Source: Clostridiales bacterium (GTDB taxonomy: Bacteria > Bacillota > Clostridia > Lachnospirales > Lachnospiraceae). From it: a stretch of 36,184 nt of DNA. Below the pieces are notes generated by a model. That model was not told where the DNA came from. It did no database searches and worked only from the letters and a program-made list of their open reading frames with translations. How positions within the stretch are numbered: position 1 is the stretch's first letter; every line of letters starts with the position of its first letter. The position numbers were made by a program, and so were the translations under genes. The stretch is taken from assembly GCA_021203365.1 (NCBI GenBank), contig JAJQBI010000038.1:1-36184 (forward strand). The letters are read 5' to 3'. Below, one piece after another: positions 23,962 through 31,800 of the stretch.

Positions 23962-26637
23962 ATGTGGGAGGAACTGAGCAGGGTAATGGAGAACGGGGGC
24001 GGGAATTATATTTTTCCGTTTCTCTGGATGAAGGGGGAGAGCCAGGATGTGATCGGGGAGGAGATCAATAAGATTTACGACTGCGGCATCCGGGCCATCT
24101 GTATTGAGTCGCGGCCACATCCGGATTTTCTGGGTGAGGGCTGGTGGGCGGATATGGATTTTATTGTGGAGAAGGCAAGGAAGCTTGGAATGAAGATCTG
24201 GCTTCTGGACGACGCTCATTTTCCCACGGGATATGCCAATCATCTGATTCCGGAAAAGTACCCGGACCGGAAAAAGGTTTATATTAATTACAATGTACAG
24301 GATGTGTGGGGCGCGGATACGGAGATGACCATGCCCATTGACTGTATGCTGAAGCCGGCGACTACATGGATGGATCTGGGGAAACCGGCGGATTACGAGG
24401 AGCGGGCCAACAACCGGCCGGTGAGCATCACGGCTTTTCGTCTCACCGGGGATACGCGGATTGATATGGACAGCGCCATTGATCTTATGCCGGCTTACAA
24501 GGAGGGCATGGTAAAGGCAAAGCTGCCCCGGGGAACCTGGCGGGTTTTCGTGGTTTATGAGACCCGCACGGACGGCGGCAATCCGGATTACATAAACATT
24601 ATCGACCGGGATTCCGTGGCGGTTCTTCTGGAAGCGGTTTATGAATCCCATTATGAGAGATATGGGGATGACTTTGGAACCATTTTTGCCGGATTTTTCT
24701 CCGACGAGCCGGGGATGGGAAACACGGTAGGTTTTCTCATGGACGACCGCATTGGCAGGAAGAAAATGCCTCTTCCCTGGAGCCGGGAGGTTCCAGGTAT
24801 GCTGAAGGAACGTCTGGGAGAGAACTGGGCGCAGAAGCTGGCGGCTCTGTGGACCGACGGGGAGAAGGAAAGTGATTCCTCCCAGGTCCGGCTGGCCTAT
24901 ATGGATGTGGTGACTTCTCTGTACGCAAAGAATTTCTGCGGACAGCTGGGACAGTGGTGTCAGGATCACGGAGTGGAATACGTGGGACATGTGATCGAGG
25001 ACAACGGGGAGCATGCCCGGGTGGGCTGCGGCGCCGGTCATTATTTCCGGGCCATGTCCGGCCAGCACATGGCCGGTATTGACAGCATCGGGGCGCAGAT
25101 TATGCCTGGCGGCGCGGATGTGACCCATATGAGTGTCACAGAGGTTTCCGGACAGTTCAACCACTATGTCCTTGGAAAGATGGGCGCCTCCGCCGGTCAC
25201 CTGGATCCCGGGAAACAGGGGCGGACGCTTTGTGAGGCCTGCGGCGCCTATGGCTGGAAATTCGGCGTGCGGGATATGAAATGGCTGCTGGATCATCTGC
25301 TGGCCCAGGGAATTAATTATTTTGTGCCCCATGCCTTTTCAATGGCTGAGTACCCGGATCCGGACTGCCCGCCTCATTTTTACGCCAGGGGAAACAATCC
25401 ACAGTACGGACATTTCGCGGAGCTGATGCTGTACACCAATCGTATGTGTGCCCTTCTCAACGGGGGAAAGCACGGGGCCAGAGTGGCGGTGCTTTACCAG
25501 GGAGAAGCAGAGTGGATGGGAGAATATCAGGACATGGCGGAAGTGGCCAGAGTGCTGGCCCGCAGTCAGATCGATTTTGATTTTGTGCCTGCGGATGTGC
25601 TGGGAGATCTGTCGGCCTACAACGGCGGCATCTGTGACAACGGGAAAGTCTTGGAGGTGAACGGGCAGCAGTACCAGGCTCTTCTGGTGCCCTGGGCCCG
25701 GTATATTACGAAAACTGTGGATGATTTCGCGGCGGAGAATCCGGATTTTGCCGTATACTTTATAGATCATTACCCGGAGGGAGTTTTGAGCGCATATTCC
25801 GAAAACGGAAGCCGGGAATTTGTGAGGAAGGGACAGGTTCTCTCCCTGGAAAATCTGGCGGATTACGCCAGGGAGCACGGCTTTTCCTCCATCGCACTGG
25901 AGAGGCCCTTTGCCTCCATGCTGGCCTATGACTATGAGAAAAACGGAAAGCGCTATATGCTTTTCAACACGGATATGTACGAGACCTTTGACGGTACGGT
26001 GATTGTGGAAGGAGAAAAGCAGTTCCTTCTCTACGATGGCCTGAAGAACCGCTGTGTACTTCCCCGGTGCAGGCAGGAAGGCGGAAAAACCTATGTCTCC
26101 GTGACGCTGCCCATTTACCAGTCCTGTCTGCTTTTGGAAGCTTCTCCGGAGGAAATCGGGGCGTGGAATGGAAAACAGAAGGACTGTGAGGCAAGCCGGG
26201 CTGAGGTTCTGGATCTGAGCGGGGACTGGAGAGTCTCTGCCTGCCGCAGCATCGATTATCCGGATTTTTCCGGCGGGGAAATCATGGAGACCCTGCAGCC
26301 CTATTCAGAGGAGCATCCGGATTTCTCGGGCTTTATCCGGTATGAAAAGCGCTTTGAGCTGGAGGAGGATGTGAAAAACGGGATTCTCACCATGGAGCAT
26401 GTGTTTGAGTGTGTGAAGCTCTGGCTGGACGGTGAGGATCAGGGAAGCTGCATCTGCCCGCCCTATGCATGTGAGCTTGGGGATCTGCCCGCCGGCGTTC
26501 ACACCCTGCGGATTGAAATTGCCACCACGCTGGACCGGGAACAGCAGACGCTGCCAAAGCCTCCGTTCCAGTATATCTACGAACCCATTGAACCCACCGG
26601 TCTGTTTGGGAAGGTTTGCCTGACGGCGGAAAGATAA
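23962..26637 (+). CDS. Large GH106-like glycoside hydrolase, putative alpha-L-rhamnosidase type
   Basis: 891 residues from ATG 23962, supported by GGAGG eight bases upstream; the open frame extends back to 23821 only through the repeat element and should not be used. The N-terminal barrel-like region has IFPFLWMKGE, IRAICIESRPHPDFLGEGWWADMD, MKIWLLDDAHFPTGYA and IFAGFFSDEPGMGN. A middle part has GHVIEDNGEH and YFVPHAFSMAEYPDPDCPPHFYARGNNP. The C-terminal part is beta-rich and includes a GH2-like sugar-binding sandwich (FIRYEKRFELEEDVKNG). This layout resembles GH106 rhamnosidases and related GH2-like clans; acidic residues in SDEPG and VIEDNGEH are catalytic candidates. No signal peptide. The exact family and substrate are uncertain. 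A GH3 gene starts 14 bases after its stop. Confidence 0.75.
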   Translation: MWEELSRVMENGGGNYIFPFLWMKGESQDVIGEEINKIYDCGIRAICIESRPHPDFLGEGWWADMDFIVEKARKLGMKIWLLDDAHFPTGYANHLIPEKYPDRKKVYINYNVQDVWGADTEMTMPIDCMLKPATTWMDLGKPADYEERANNRPVSITAFRLTGDTRIDMDSAIDLMPAYKEGMVKAKLPRGTWRVFVVYETRTDGGNPDYINIIDRDSVAVLLEAVYESHYERYGDDFGTIFAGFFSDEPGMGNTVGFLMDDRIGRKKMPLPWSREVPGMLKERLGENWAQKLAALWTDGEKESDSSQVRLAYMDVVTSLYAKNFCGQLGQWCQDHGVEYVGHVIEDNGEHARVGCGAGHYFRAMSGQHMAGIDSIGAQIMPGGADVTHMSVTEVSGQFNHYVLGKMGASAGHLDPGKQGRTLCEACGAYGWKFGVRDMKWLLDHLLAQGINYFVPHAFSMAEYPDPDCPPHFYARGNNPQYGHFAELMLYTNRMCALLNGGKHGARVAVLYQGEAEWMGEYQDMAEVARVLARSQIDFDFVPADVLGDLSAYNGGICDNGKVLEVNGQQYQALLVPWARYITKTVDDFAAENPDFAVYFIDHYPEGVLSAYSENGSREFVRKGQVLSLENLADYAREHGFSSIALERPFASMLAYDYEKNGKRYMLFNTDMYETFDGTVIVEGEKQFLLYDGLKNRCVLPRCRQEGGKTYVSVTLPIYQSCLLLEASPEEIGAWNGKQKDCEASRAEVLDLSGDWRVSACRSIDYPDFSGGEIMETLQPYSEEHPDFSGFIRYEKRFELEEDVKNGILTMEHVFECVKLWLDGEDQGSCICPPYACELGDLPAGVHTLRIEIATTLDREQQTLPKPPFQYIYEPIEPTGLFGKVCLTAER

Positions 26638-26651
26638 AGGAAATTCAGAAT

Positions 26652-28853
26652 ATGAGAGAACTGTCTGCGGAACAGAAAAATAAAATTACGTCTCTTTTAG
26701 AGCAAATGACTATTGAGGAGAAAATCGGGCAGCTGAATCAGATTTCTCCCTCCATCGTGGGAGGCTTTGACGTTTCCTTTGAGGAGCTGATCGAGATGAT
26801 GACCGACGGCCGGATCAGCAAGGAGGAATTTGGCCGTATTATGGCCGGCGCCCGGCAGGACTACCACGACGATGTAAACCGGGCCGGAGGCTTAAGCTCC
26901 GTGCTGTCTTCGGATCCGGAGGTGTGCAATCAGCTGCAGAAAATCGCGGTGGAGGAAACACGCCTGGGAATCCCGCTGATTTTCGGCTTTGATGTGATTC
27001 ACGGATTCCGGACGGTGGTTCCAATTGCCCTGGCGGAGGCGGGAACCTTTGAGCCGGAGCTGATGGAAAAAAGCGCCCGGATCGCCGCGAAGGAGTCCAG
27101 GGCCAGCGGCATTTCCTGGCATTTTTCACCCATGGTGGACATCTCCCGGGACGCCCGCTGGGGCCGTATTTCCGAAGGCCCGGGGGAGGATCCGTATCTG
27201 GCCAGTGTGTTTGCACGCGCAAAGGTCCGGGGACAGCAGGGAGACGACCGTGATCCCTCCGGCTATGTGGCCTCCTGTCTGAAACACTATGTGGCCTATG
27301 GCGCCTGCGAAAGCGGACGGGATTACAACACGGTGAGCATGGCGAAGTCCATGCTCCACAACGCCTATCTGCCGCCCTTTAAGGCCGCAGTGGAGGAAGG
27401 GGCGGCCACGGTGATGGCCTCCTTTAATGACCTGAACGGTGTGCCCTGCACCATGAACGAGTATACTCTGCGCACGGTCCTGCGGGAAAAATACGGCTTT
27501 GACGGGTTTGTGGTCAGTGATGCCAACGCCATCAAGGAGTGCATTATTCACGGCTATGCCCAGGATGAGGCGGACGCGGCTGAAAAGGCCTTAAACGCCG
27601 GCATGGACATGGATATGGGAACCTGGATTTACAGTCACCAGCTGAAAAAGGCGGTGGAGGAAGGGCGTGTTCCCATGGAGCGCCTGGACGACGCGGTGCG
27701 CCGGATTCTCCAGGTGAAGATGTGGCTGAGCCTGTTTGACAAGCCCTATGTGACCGAGGAGGAAATTCATCGCTATGATGTTTTGCCCCAGGAGCATCTG
27801 GATCATGCCCTGGAGGCCGCGGAAAAATCCATCGTTCTTCTGAAAAACGAGAAGGGCCTTCTTCCTCTGAAAAAGGATCAGAAGATTTCTCTGATCGGCG
27901 CGCTGGCCGCGGAGAAGGAGGAGGTGCTGGGCTCCTGGGCCATGAGCGGCCGCGCTTCGGACTGTGTGACCATTCAGCAGGGGCTGATGAATGCGGGAGC
28001 AGATTTTTCCTATTATCCATGCTGTACGCCGGAGAGTGAAATCGATGAGAAGGAAACAGACGCCGCCATCGCGGCGGGGGATATCCTGGTGGCCGTGGTG
28101 GGTGAGTATGCCAGCATGAGCGGGGAGGCCTCCTCCCGGGCGGACATCATCCTGCCGGGAAAACAGAGGGAGCTTCTGGAAAAGCTTGTGGCCAGCGGGA
28201 AACCGGTGGTGGCTCTTCTGATGAACGGACGTCCCCTGGCTCTGCCCTGGGAGTCGGAGCACATTCCGGCCATTGTGGAGTGCTGGCACCTGGGGATTCA
28301 GATGGGCAACGCAGTGGCCCGGGTGCTTTTCGGAGAGGTCAACCCGGGCGGGAAGCTGACCTGTACCTTCCCCTCCGCTTCCGGACAGTGTCCCATGTAC
28401 TACAACGCTCCCAAAACTGGTCGTCCGGGAAGCCGGAGCAAGTTTACCTCCCGGTATCTGGATGTGCCCAGCGCGCCGCTGTACCCCTTTGGATTTGGCC
28501 TGAGCTATACCACTTTTGAGTATGGGGATCTTGCCGTGGAGCAGACGGCGGACACCCTGGCCGTCTCCGTCACCCTGAAAAATACCGGGGATGTGGCCGG
28601 AAGTGAGGTTGTGCAGCTGTATATGCACGATGTGGCGGCTTCTCTGGTCCGGCCGGCAAAGGAACTGAAGGGATTCCGGAAGGTGACTCTGGAGCCCGGC
28701 GAGAGCCGGAAAGTTACCGTTGCGCTTCCGAAAGAGCAGATGGGATTCTACGATGACGATATGGAATATCACCTGGAGGATGGGGCGTTTATTCTGTATA
28801 TGGGCGGAAACTCCAGAGACTGCCTCAGCGAGACAGTGACTGTGAAATTTTAG
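26652..28853 (+). CDS. GH3 beta-glucosidase-type glycosidase
   Basis: 733 residues from ATG 26652 (AAAGGAAA upstream), which begins MRELSAEQKNKITSLLEQM; the earlier in-frame ATG overlaps the previous gene. GH3 domains in order: a barrel with EKIGQLNQ, IFGFDVIHGFRTVVPIALAEA, WGRISEGPGEDPYL, KHYVAYGACESGRDYN, and GFDGFVVSDANAIKE with the nucleophile D290; then the alpha/beta sandwich (LLKNEKGLLPL, VVGEYASMSGEASSRADIILPGKQ); then a fibronectin-III-like end (GSEVVQLYMHDVAASLVRPAKELKGF). Intact, cytoplasmic, and probably a beta-glucosidase or xylosidase. Together with the upstream glycosidase and esterases it suggests removal of acyl groups and sugars from a decorated glycoside. Confidence 0.93.
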   Translation: MRELSAEQKNKITSLLEQMTIEEKIGQLNQISPSIVGGFDVSFEELIEMMTDGRISKEEFGRIMAGARQDYHDDVNRAGGLSSVLSSDPEVCNQLQKIAVEETRLGIPLIFGFDVIHGFRTVVPIALAEAGTFEPELMEKSARIAAKESRASGISWHFSPMVDISRDARWGRISEGPGEDPYLASVFARAKVRGQQGDDRDPSGYVASCLKHYVAYGACESGRDYNTVSMAKSMLHNAYLPPFKAAVEEGAATVMASFNDLNGVPCTMNEYTLRTVLREKYGFDGFVVSDANAIKECIIHGYAQDEADAAEKALNAGMDMDMGTWIYSHQLKKAVEEGRVPMERLDDAVRRILQVKMWLSLFDKPYVTEEEIHRYDVLPQEHLDHALEAAEKSIVLLKNEKGLLPLKKDQKISLIGALAAEKEEVLGSWAMSGRASDCVTIQQGLMNAGADFSYYPCCTPESEIDEKETDAAIAAGDILVAVVGEYASMSGEASSRADIILPGKQRELLEKLVASGKPVVALLMNGRPLALPWESEHIPAIVECWHLGIQMGNAVARVLFGEVNPGGKLTCTFPSASGQCPMYYNAPKTGRPGSRSKFTSRYLDVPSAPLYPFGFGLSYTTFEYGDLAVEQTADTLAVSVTLKNTGDVAGSEVVQLYMHDVAASLVRPAKELKGFRKVTLEPGESRKVTVALPKEQMGFYDDDMEYHLEDGAFILYMGGNSRDCLSETVTVKF

Positions 28854-28856
28854 AGG

Positions 28857-28895
28857 AAAAAAACAGTGAACGGCAAAGAAATTTGCCGTTCACTG
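28857..28895 (-). terminator. Terminator of the minus-strand HipA-like operon
   Basis: A perfect 14-base stem with a four-base loop (28864-28895) followed, when read on the minus strand, by seven T. On the plus strand no T tract follows, so it serves the convergent minus-strand genes; GH3 has no obvious terminator of its own. Confidence 0.85.
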
Positions 28896-28950
28896 ACAGA
28901 TTGTGCCGTTGAATTCTGCTAAAAGAATGCACTTAAAAGTTCGAAAGCTT

Positions 28951-29757
28951 TTATTTTTTCTGAAAATACTGATATTTTCGCATCTGCAGGTACAAAGTTT
29001 CCCTCACTCGCTCCAGAATCTGTGCAGAGTACAGGGACGCCGCGTTTTCTAAAATCTCTTTTATATCCTTTGACGTAAACCAGTAAGAAAAATGAATACC
29101 GTAAAGGCTTTCGGCGGCTTCGGTCTGTGTGTCAAAGGAACGGTCAAAGGGTTTTGCTTCTATGACAGCAAAGCATTTTTCCAGAGGAAGATCAGTTCCG
29201 TAGGAGATCTGTGTATCGGAAAACAGAGCCGCTCCGTTGTCAAATACAGGGCAGTACGCAAAGCTTTTGTCTGTATTTCTGATCACGGCGATATTGTTTA
29301 GATGTCTGTCCTCGTTCAGGAAAAAGGCGTCCATTTCCAGCAGCTGTGTGAGATAACTGCCGAATTTGTCCAGTCCGGTAAGGGCTGCCGTTTCCTCTGC
29401 CGTATATTGTATGCGCTCGACCGGTTCCATGCCGGCCAGATATTCGGCCAGATCCATTCCCTTTTCGAGACGAAAAAGCTTTTCCAGAGTTAAAAGCTCC
29501 TGATCTTTTTCCAGAAAATGGGGGCAGATACAGCCGGTGTATTTTCGATTGAGATATTCTATGGGGAGGAGCTCGTATTCTGTGAAAGCGGGTATGGAGG
29601 TTTTTTTCAGCAGATGGGAAACACAATACTCTGAAAGTGCCTCATAGCCCAGATAGTCGGCCTTGTACCAGAATTGACCGTCATACCACTTTAGCTGGTT
29701 GCCCTTGGAGGAGTTGCGGTTAAGGAAAACCTGTTTCGAGGAAGTCATTTTTACCAT
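28951..29757 (-). CDS. HipA-like kinase
   Basis: 268 residues from ATG 29757, which has AAGGAG nine bases upstream; ATG 29775, overlapping the upstream stop, would add six residues. HipA-type protein kinase fold: GNQLKWYDGQFWYKADYLGYEALSEY with the probable ATP lysine in WYKAD, NEDRHLNNIAVIR as the catalytic loop (Asp, then HLNN) and PVFDNGAALFSD as the metal-binding DN motif. It is shorter than E. coli HipA (about 440) and lacks the HipA N-terminal subdomain. HipA toxins phosphorylate targets such as glutamyl-tRNA synthetase. A 102-residue protein is encoded directly upstream and could be its partner. No HipB-like HTH protein is adjacent. Confidence 0.82.
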   Translation of the reverse strand: MVKMTSSKQVFLNRNSSKGNQLKWYDGQFWYKADYLGYEALSEYCVSHLLKKTSIPAFTEYELLPIEYLNRKYTGCICPHFLEKDQELLTLEKLFRLEKGMDLAEYLAGMEPVERIQYTAEETAALTGLDKFGSYLTQLLEMDAFFLNEDRHLNNIAVIRNTDKSFAYCPVFDNGAALFSDTQISYGTDLPLEKCFAVIEAKPFDRSFDTQTEAAESLYGIHFSYWFTSKDIKEILENAASLYSAQILERVRETLYLQMRKYQYFQKK

Positions 29758-29771
29758 GAGAGGTTGCTCCT

Positions 29772-30080
29772 TCATTCAGAAATGATTTCAATCCACTGCG
29801 TGTCCTCCGCCATTCGTCCCTGAGTTTTACGGATAATGGTAAGGGGATCATAGTGATCGACGCCAATGTCTTTGAGTACAAGCTTCAGCTTATCTCTGGT
29901 CCGCGGGAAACAGCGATCCTCCAGAAAAAATTCAAAATCTGCCCAGGAAGGGGTTTCATTGACACCGAAAGCGCGATGCAGATTGTCGTCGGTTTTGTTT
30001 TCGATTGTCACCTGTTCATTTTTGAAATCCGCATTGATAATCGTGCAGATTCCGTTGTTATCCATGAAATGCAGAATCAT
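29772..30080 (-). CDS. Small partner protein of the HipA-like kinase, unknown function
   Basis: 102 residues, ATG 30080 with GGAAAGGAG eight bases upstream. Its end overlaps the longer kinase start by four bases, so translation is coupled. Visible features: an N-terminal strand pair (MILHFMDNNGICTIINADF), a central acidic-aromatic segment WADFEFFLEDRCFPRTRDKLKLVL, and a C-terminal block DHYDPLTIIRKTQGRMAED. I have seen such a PRTR...GRMAED pattern beside HipA-like kinases in Firmicutes but know no function. No DNA-binding motif is evident, so it is not a plain HipB. It could be an antitoxin, a regulatory subunit comparable in position to HipS, or a substrate. Confidence 0.75.
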   Translation of the reverse strand: MILHFMDNNGICTIINADFKNEQVTIENKTDDNLHRAFGVNETPSWADFEFFLEDRCFPRTRDKLKLVLKDIGVDHYDPLTIIRKTQGRMAEDTQWIEIISE

Positions 30081-30157
30081 AAATCACGCTCCTTTCCAGG
30101 GAATCTTATCTGAAGAAATGTATATGCATTGTTCTGGTATTTATCTGAATTTACGGA

Positions 30158-30163
30158 ATTATA
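30158..30163 (-). promoter_or_regulatory. Possible -10 box of the HipA-like operon
   Basis: TATAAT read on the minus strand, 78 bases upstream of the small partner gene. No good -35 was found at standard spacing, so the call is weak. Confidence 0.3.
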
Positions 30164-30259
30164 GTAACACAACTGAAAATGGAATACAAGTTTTAACATG
30201 TCAAACGTGTTCTGAGCAGGTTCGTTTATCGAATCATTCCAACCAATGAATCTCATCGA

Positions 30260-30288
30260 TTGACAAGAATGGTCAGAACGGTTAGAAT
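30260..30288 (+). promoter_or_regulatory. Sigma-A promoter of the nitroreductase gene
   Basis: TTGACA at 30260-30265 and TAGAAT at 30283-30288, spacer 17, ending 32 bases before the ATG. Confidence 0.85.
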
Positions 30289-30319
30289 ATGAAAAAAATA
30301 GAACAGGGAGGGATTTTCG

Positions 30320-30844
30320 ATGGAAAATACAGTATTGGAAAGTCTGAAAACACGGCGGAGTGTGCGAAGCTTCAGTGACCGGCCGGTGGAGCAGGAGAAG
30401 CTGGACGCAATTCTTGAGGCGGCCACCTACGCGCCTACAGGAATGGGCCGTCAGTCACCGGTGATTGTTCTTGTGAAGACTCCGGAAACGGTGAAAAAGA
30501 TCAGCAGGCTGAACGCCAAAGTGATCGGGCAGGATGTGGATCCATTTTATGGTGCTCCGGTTGTGGCCATTGTGTTTGGAAACAGGGGAGCCGCTCCCAC
30601 CTGGCTTGAGGATGCCTGCCTGGTGGCCGGAAATCTTCTGAATGCGGCACACGCGGTCGGGGTTGATTCCTGTTATATTTACAGGGCGAAGGAGGTATTT
30701 GCCTCGGAGGAGGGACTTGCGCTTCTGAAGGAATGGGGCCTGGATGAGAATTATGTGGGTGTGGCCAATTGCATTCTGGGATATGGCGTCGGCGAAGCTC
30801 CCGCGGCGAAGCCCCGCAAGTCGGATTACATTAAGACAGTATAA
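30320..30844 (+). CDS. Nitroreductase family protein
   Basis: 174 residues, ATG 30320 after CAGGGAGGG. FMN-dependent nitroreductase fold: LKTRRSVRSFSDRPVEQEKLDAILEAATYAPTGMGRQ binds the flavin phosphate, VVAIVFGN and WLEDACLVAGNLLNAAHAVGVDSCYI form the core, and NCILGYGVGEAPAAKPRKSDYI closes it. A single-domain cytoplasmic enzyme that reduces nitro compounds, quinones or flavins with NAD(P)H; the substrate cannot be read. It stands alone under its own promoter, divergent from the HipA-like operon. A short hairpin (CTTCAC/GTGAAG at about 30881-30898) before a C- and T-rich stretch may terminate it. Confidence 0.93.
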   Translation: MENTVLESLKTRRSVRSFSDRPVEQEKLDAILEAATYAPTGMGRQSPVIVLVKTPETVKKISRLNAKVIGQDVDPFYGAPVVAIVFGNRGAAPTWLEDACLVAGNLLNAAHAVGVDSCYIYRAKEVFASEEGLALLKEWGLDENYVGVANCILGYGVGEAPAAKPRKSDYIKTV

Positions 30845-30902
30845 GACGGAAAAATGATTAAGTTAAAAGAAATAACCGCTTCACTTTAATGTGAAGTGCT
30901 CC

Positions 30903-30940
30903 CCCTTTTGTTAGACAAAATCCACTGTCTAATGAAAGGG
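30903..30940 (+). repeat. Inverted repeat at the left end of the IS256 remnant
   Basis: CCCCTTTTGTTAGACA pairs with TGTCTAATGAAAGGGG except for two central bases, around an eight-base loop. It stands directly before the transposase start and probably marks the insertion sequence end region. Confidence 0.55.
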
Positions 30941-30947
30941 GTTATTT

Positions 30948-31446
30948 ATGGCAAGACAAAGAAAACTTTCACCGGAACGAAAAGGCGAGTTTGAGCCACA
31001 GGTTGTCCAGAAAAACCAGACGGATATCTCAAATATTGAGGACCAGGTACTCTCCATGTACGCGAAGACAACAGAACCATAAAGAAGGCTGTATTGTCCA
31101 TCAGATTCGGTACACGACTAAGTTTATCTCTTACAAAGATCTGAAGCTATTTATGAAGGATTTGAAGCTGGTCTATACGACGAATTCTATAGAGAATTTC
31201 AACCGGCAGCTGCGGAAAGTTACAAAATCCAGGACGATTTTCCCAAGCGACGATGCCCTTTTTAAGATGCTGTATCTGGCAATGGTGGATGCCACAAAAA
31301 AATGGACCGGGAAATCATGGGACTGGGGACAGACGCTTGATCAGTTGAGCATTTATTTCGGAGCCATGCAAGCCCTCTTCGGCTATATTCCAGAAGGCAT
31401 GCATGAATGTAACTTACCTACAAATCAATTCTGCTGTCCTGATTGA
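30948..31446 (+). pseudogene. IS256-family transposase remnant with internal deletion
   Basis: The first 44 codons (30948-31082; MARQRKLSPERKGEFEPQVV and QVLSMYAK) match the N-terminal region of IS256-family transposases and end at TAA. The C-terminal part is in another frame, from about 31100 to 31446: IRYTTKFISYKDLKLFMKDLK, then VYTTNSIENFNRQLRKVTKSRTIFPSDDALFKM, typical of the IS256 C-terminus. Everything carrying the first two catalytic acids is missing. The join MKDLK-LVYTTNSIENF suggests a second deletion between short direct repeats encoding LVY. Non-functional; its remains sit next to a decayed transporter locus. Confidence 0.88.
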
Positions 31447-31563
31447 ACACATGAGAATGAACGGCTATTCAAAATCCTTTATTGAGCTTTGTAACTCAGC
31501 CGTTAAATTTGCCAAAAATGCAAATTGCTTTTCCTGGGCACTTCTTTTTTAGAAACGTCAAAA

Positions 31564-31800
31564 CTATTTTATCACGTACTTCGTCCCTCTCCTCCTGCCT
31601 TCGATCTTCACAATACCTTTTTTCTCCATACCCTTCAATAACTGCGTTGTCTTTGACTTCCCAAACGGGACGCACGGAGCAATCTCACTTATTGATTTCA
31701 ACATCGTTTTACTTAAAATCTGATATACCATTCTTTCGTCTGCCGATAAATTCAAATCCTTCTCAAAAATCGGAAGTGCAATCTTAATAGTTGGCAGGTC
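31564..31800 (-). pseudogene. Winged-helix C-terminal fragment of an unrelated protein
   Basis: In the minus-strand frame from about 31800 the sequence reads PTIKIALPIFEKDLNLSADE and then a winged-helix: MVYQILSKTMLKSISEIAPC, GKSKTTQLLKGMEKKGIVKIEG, ending GTKYVIK. This resembles the extreme C-terminus of AlbA-type (divergent AAA_4) ATP-binding regulators. Its own N-terminal part is absent. It starts exactly where the ABC ATPase sequence breaks off, so a deletion has joined the two. Confidence 0.5.

Noticed and set aside
31482-31787. Plus-strand open frame of 101 codons after the IS256 remnant
   Set aside because: It is antisense to the winged-helix fragment, is Ser/Phe-rich low-complexity, and has no ribosome binding site.
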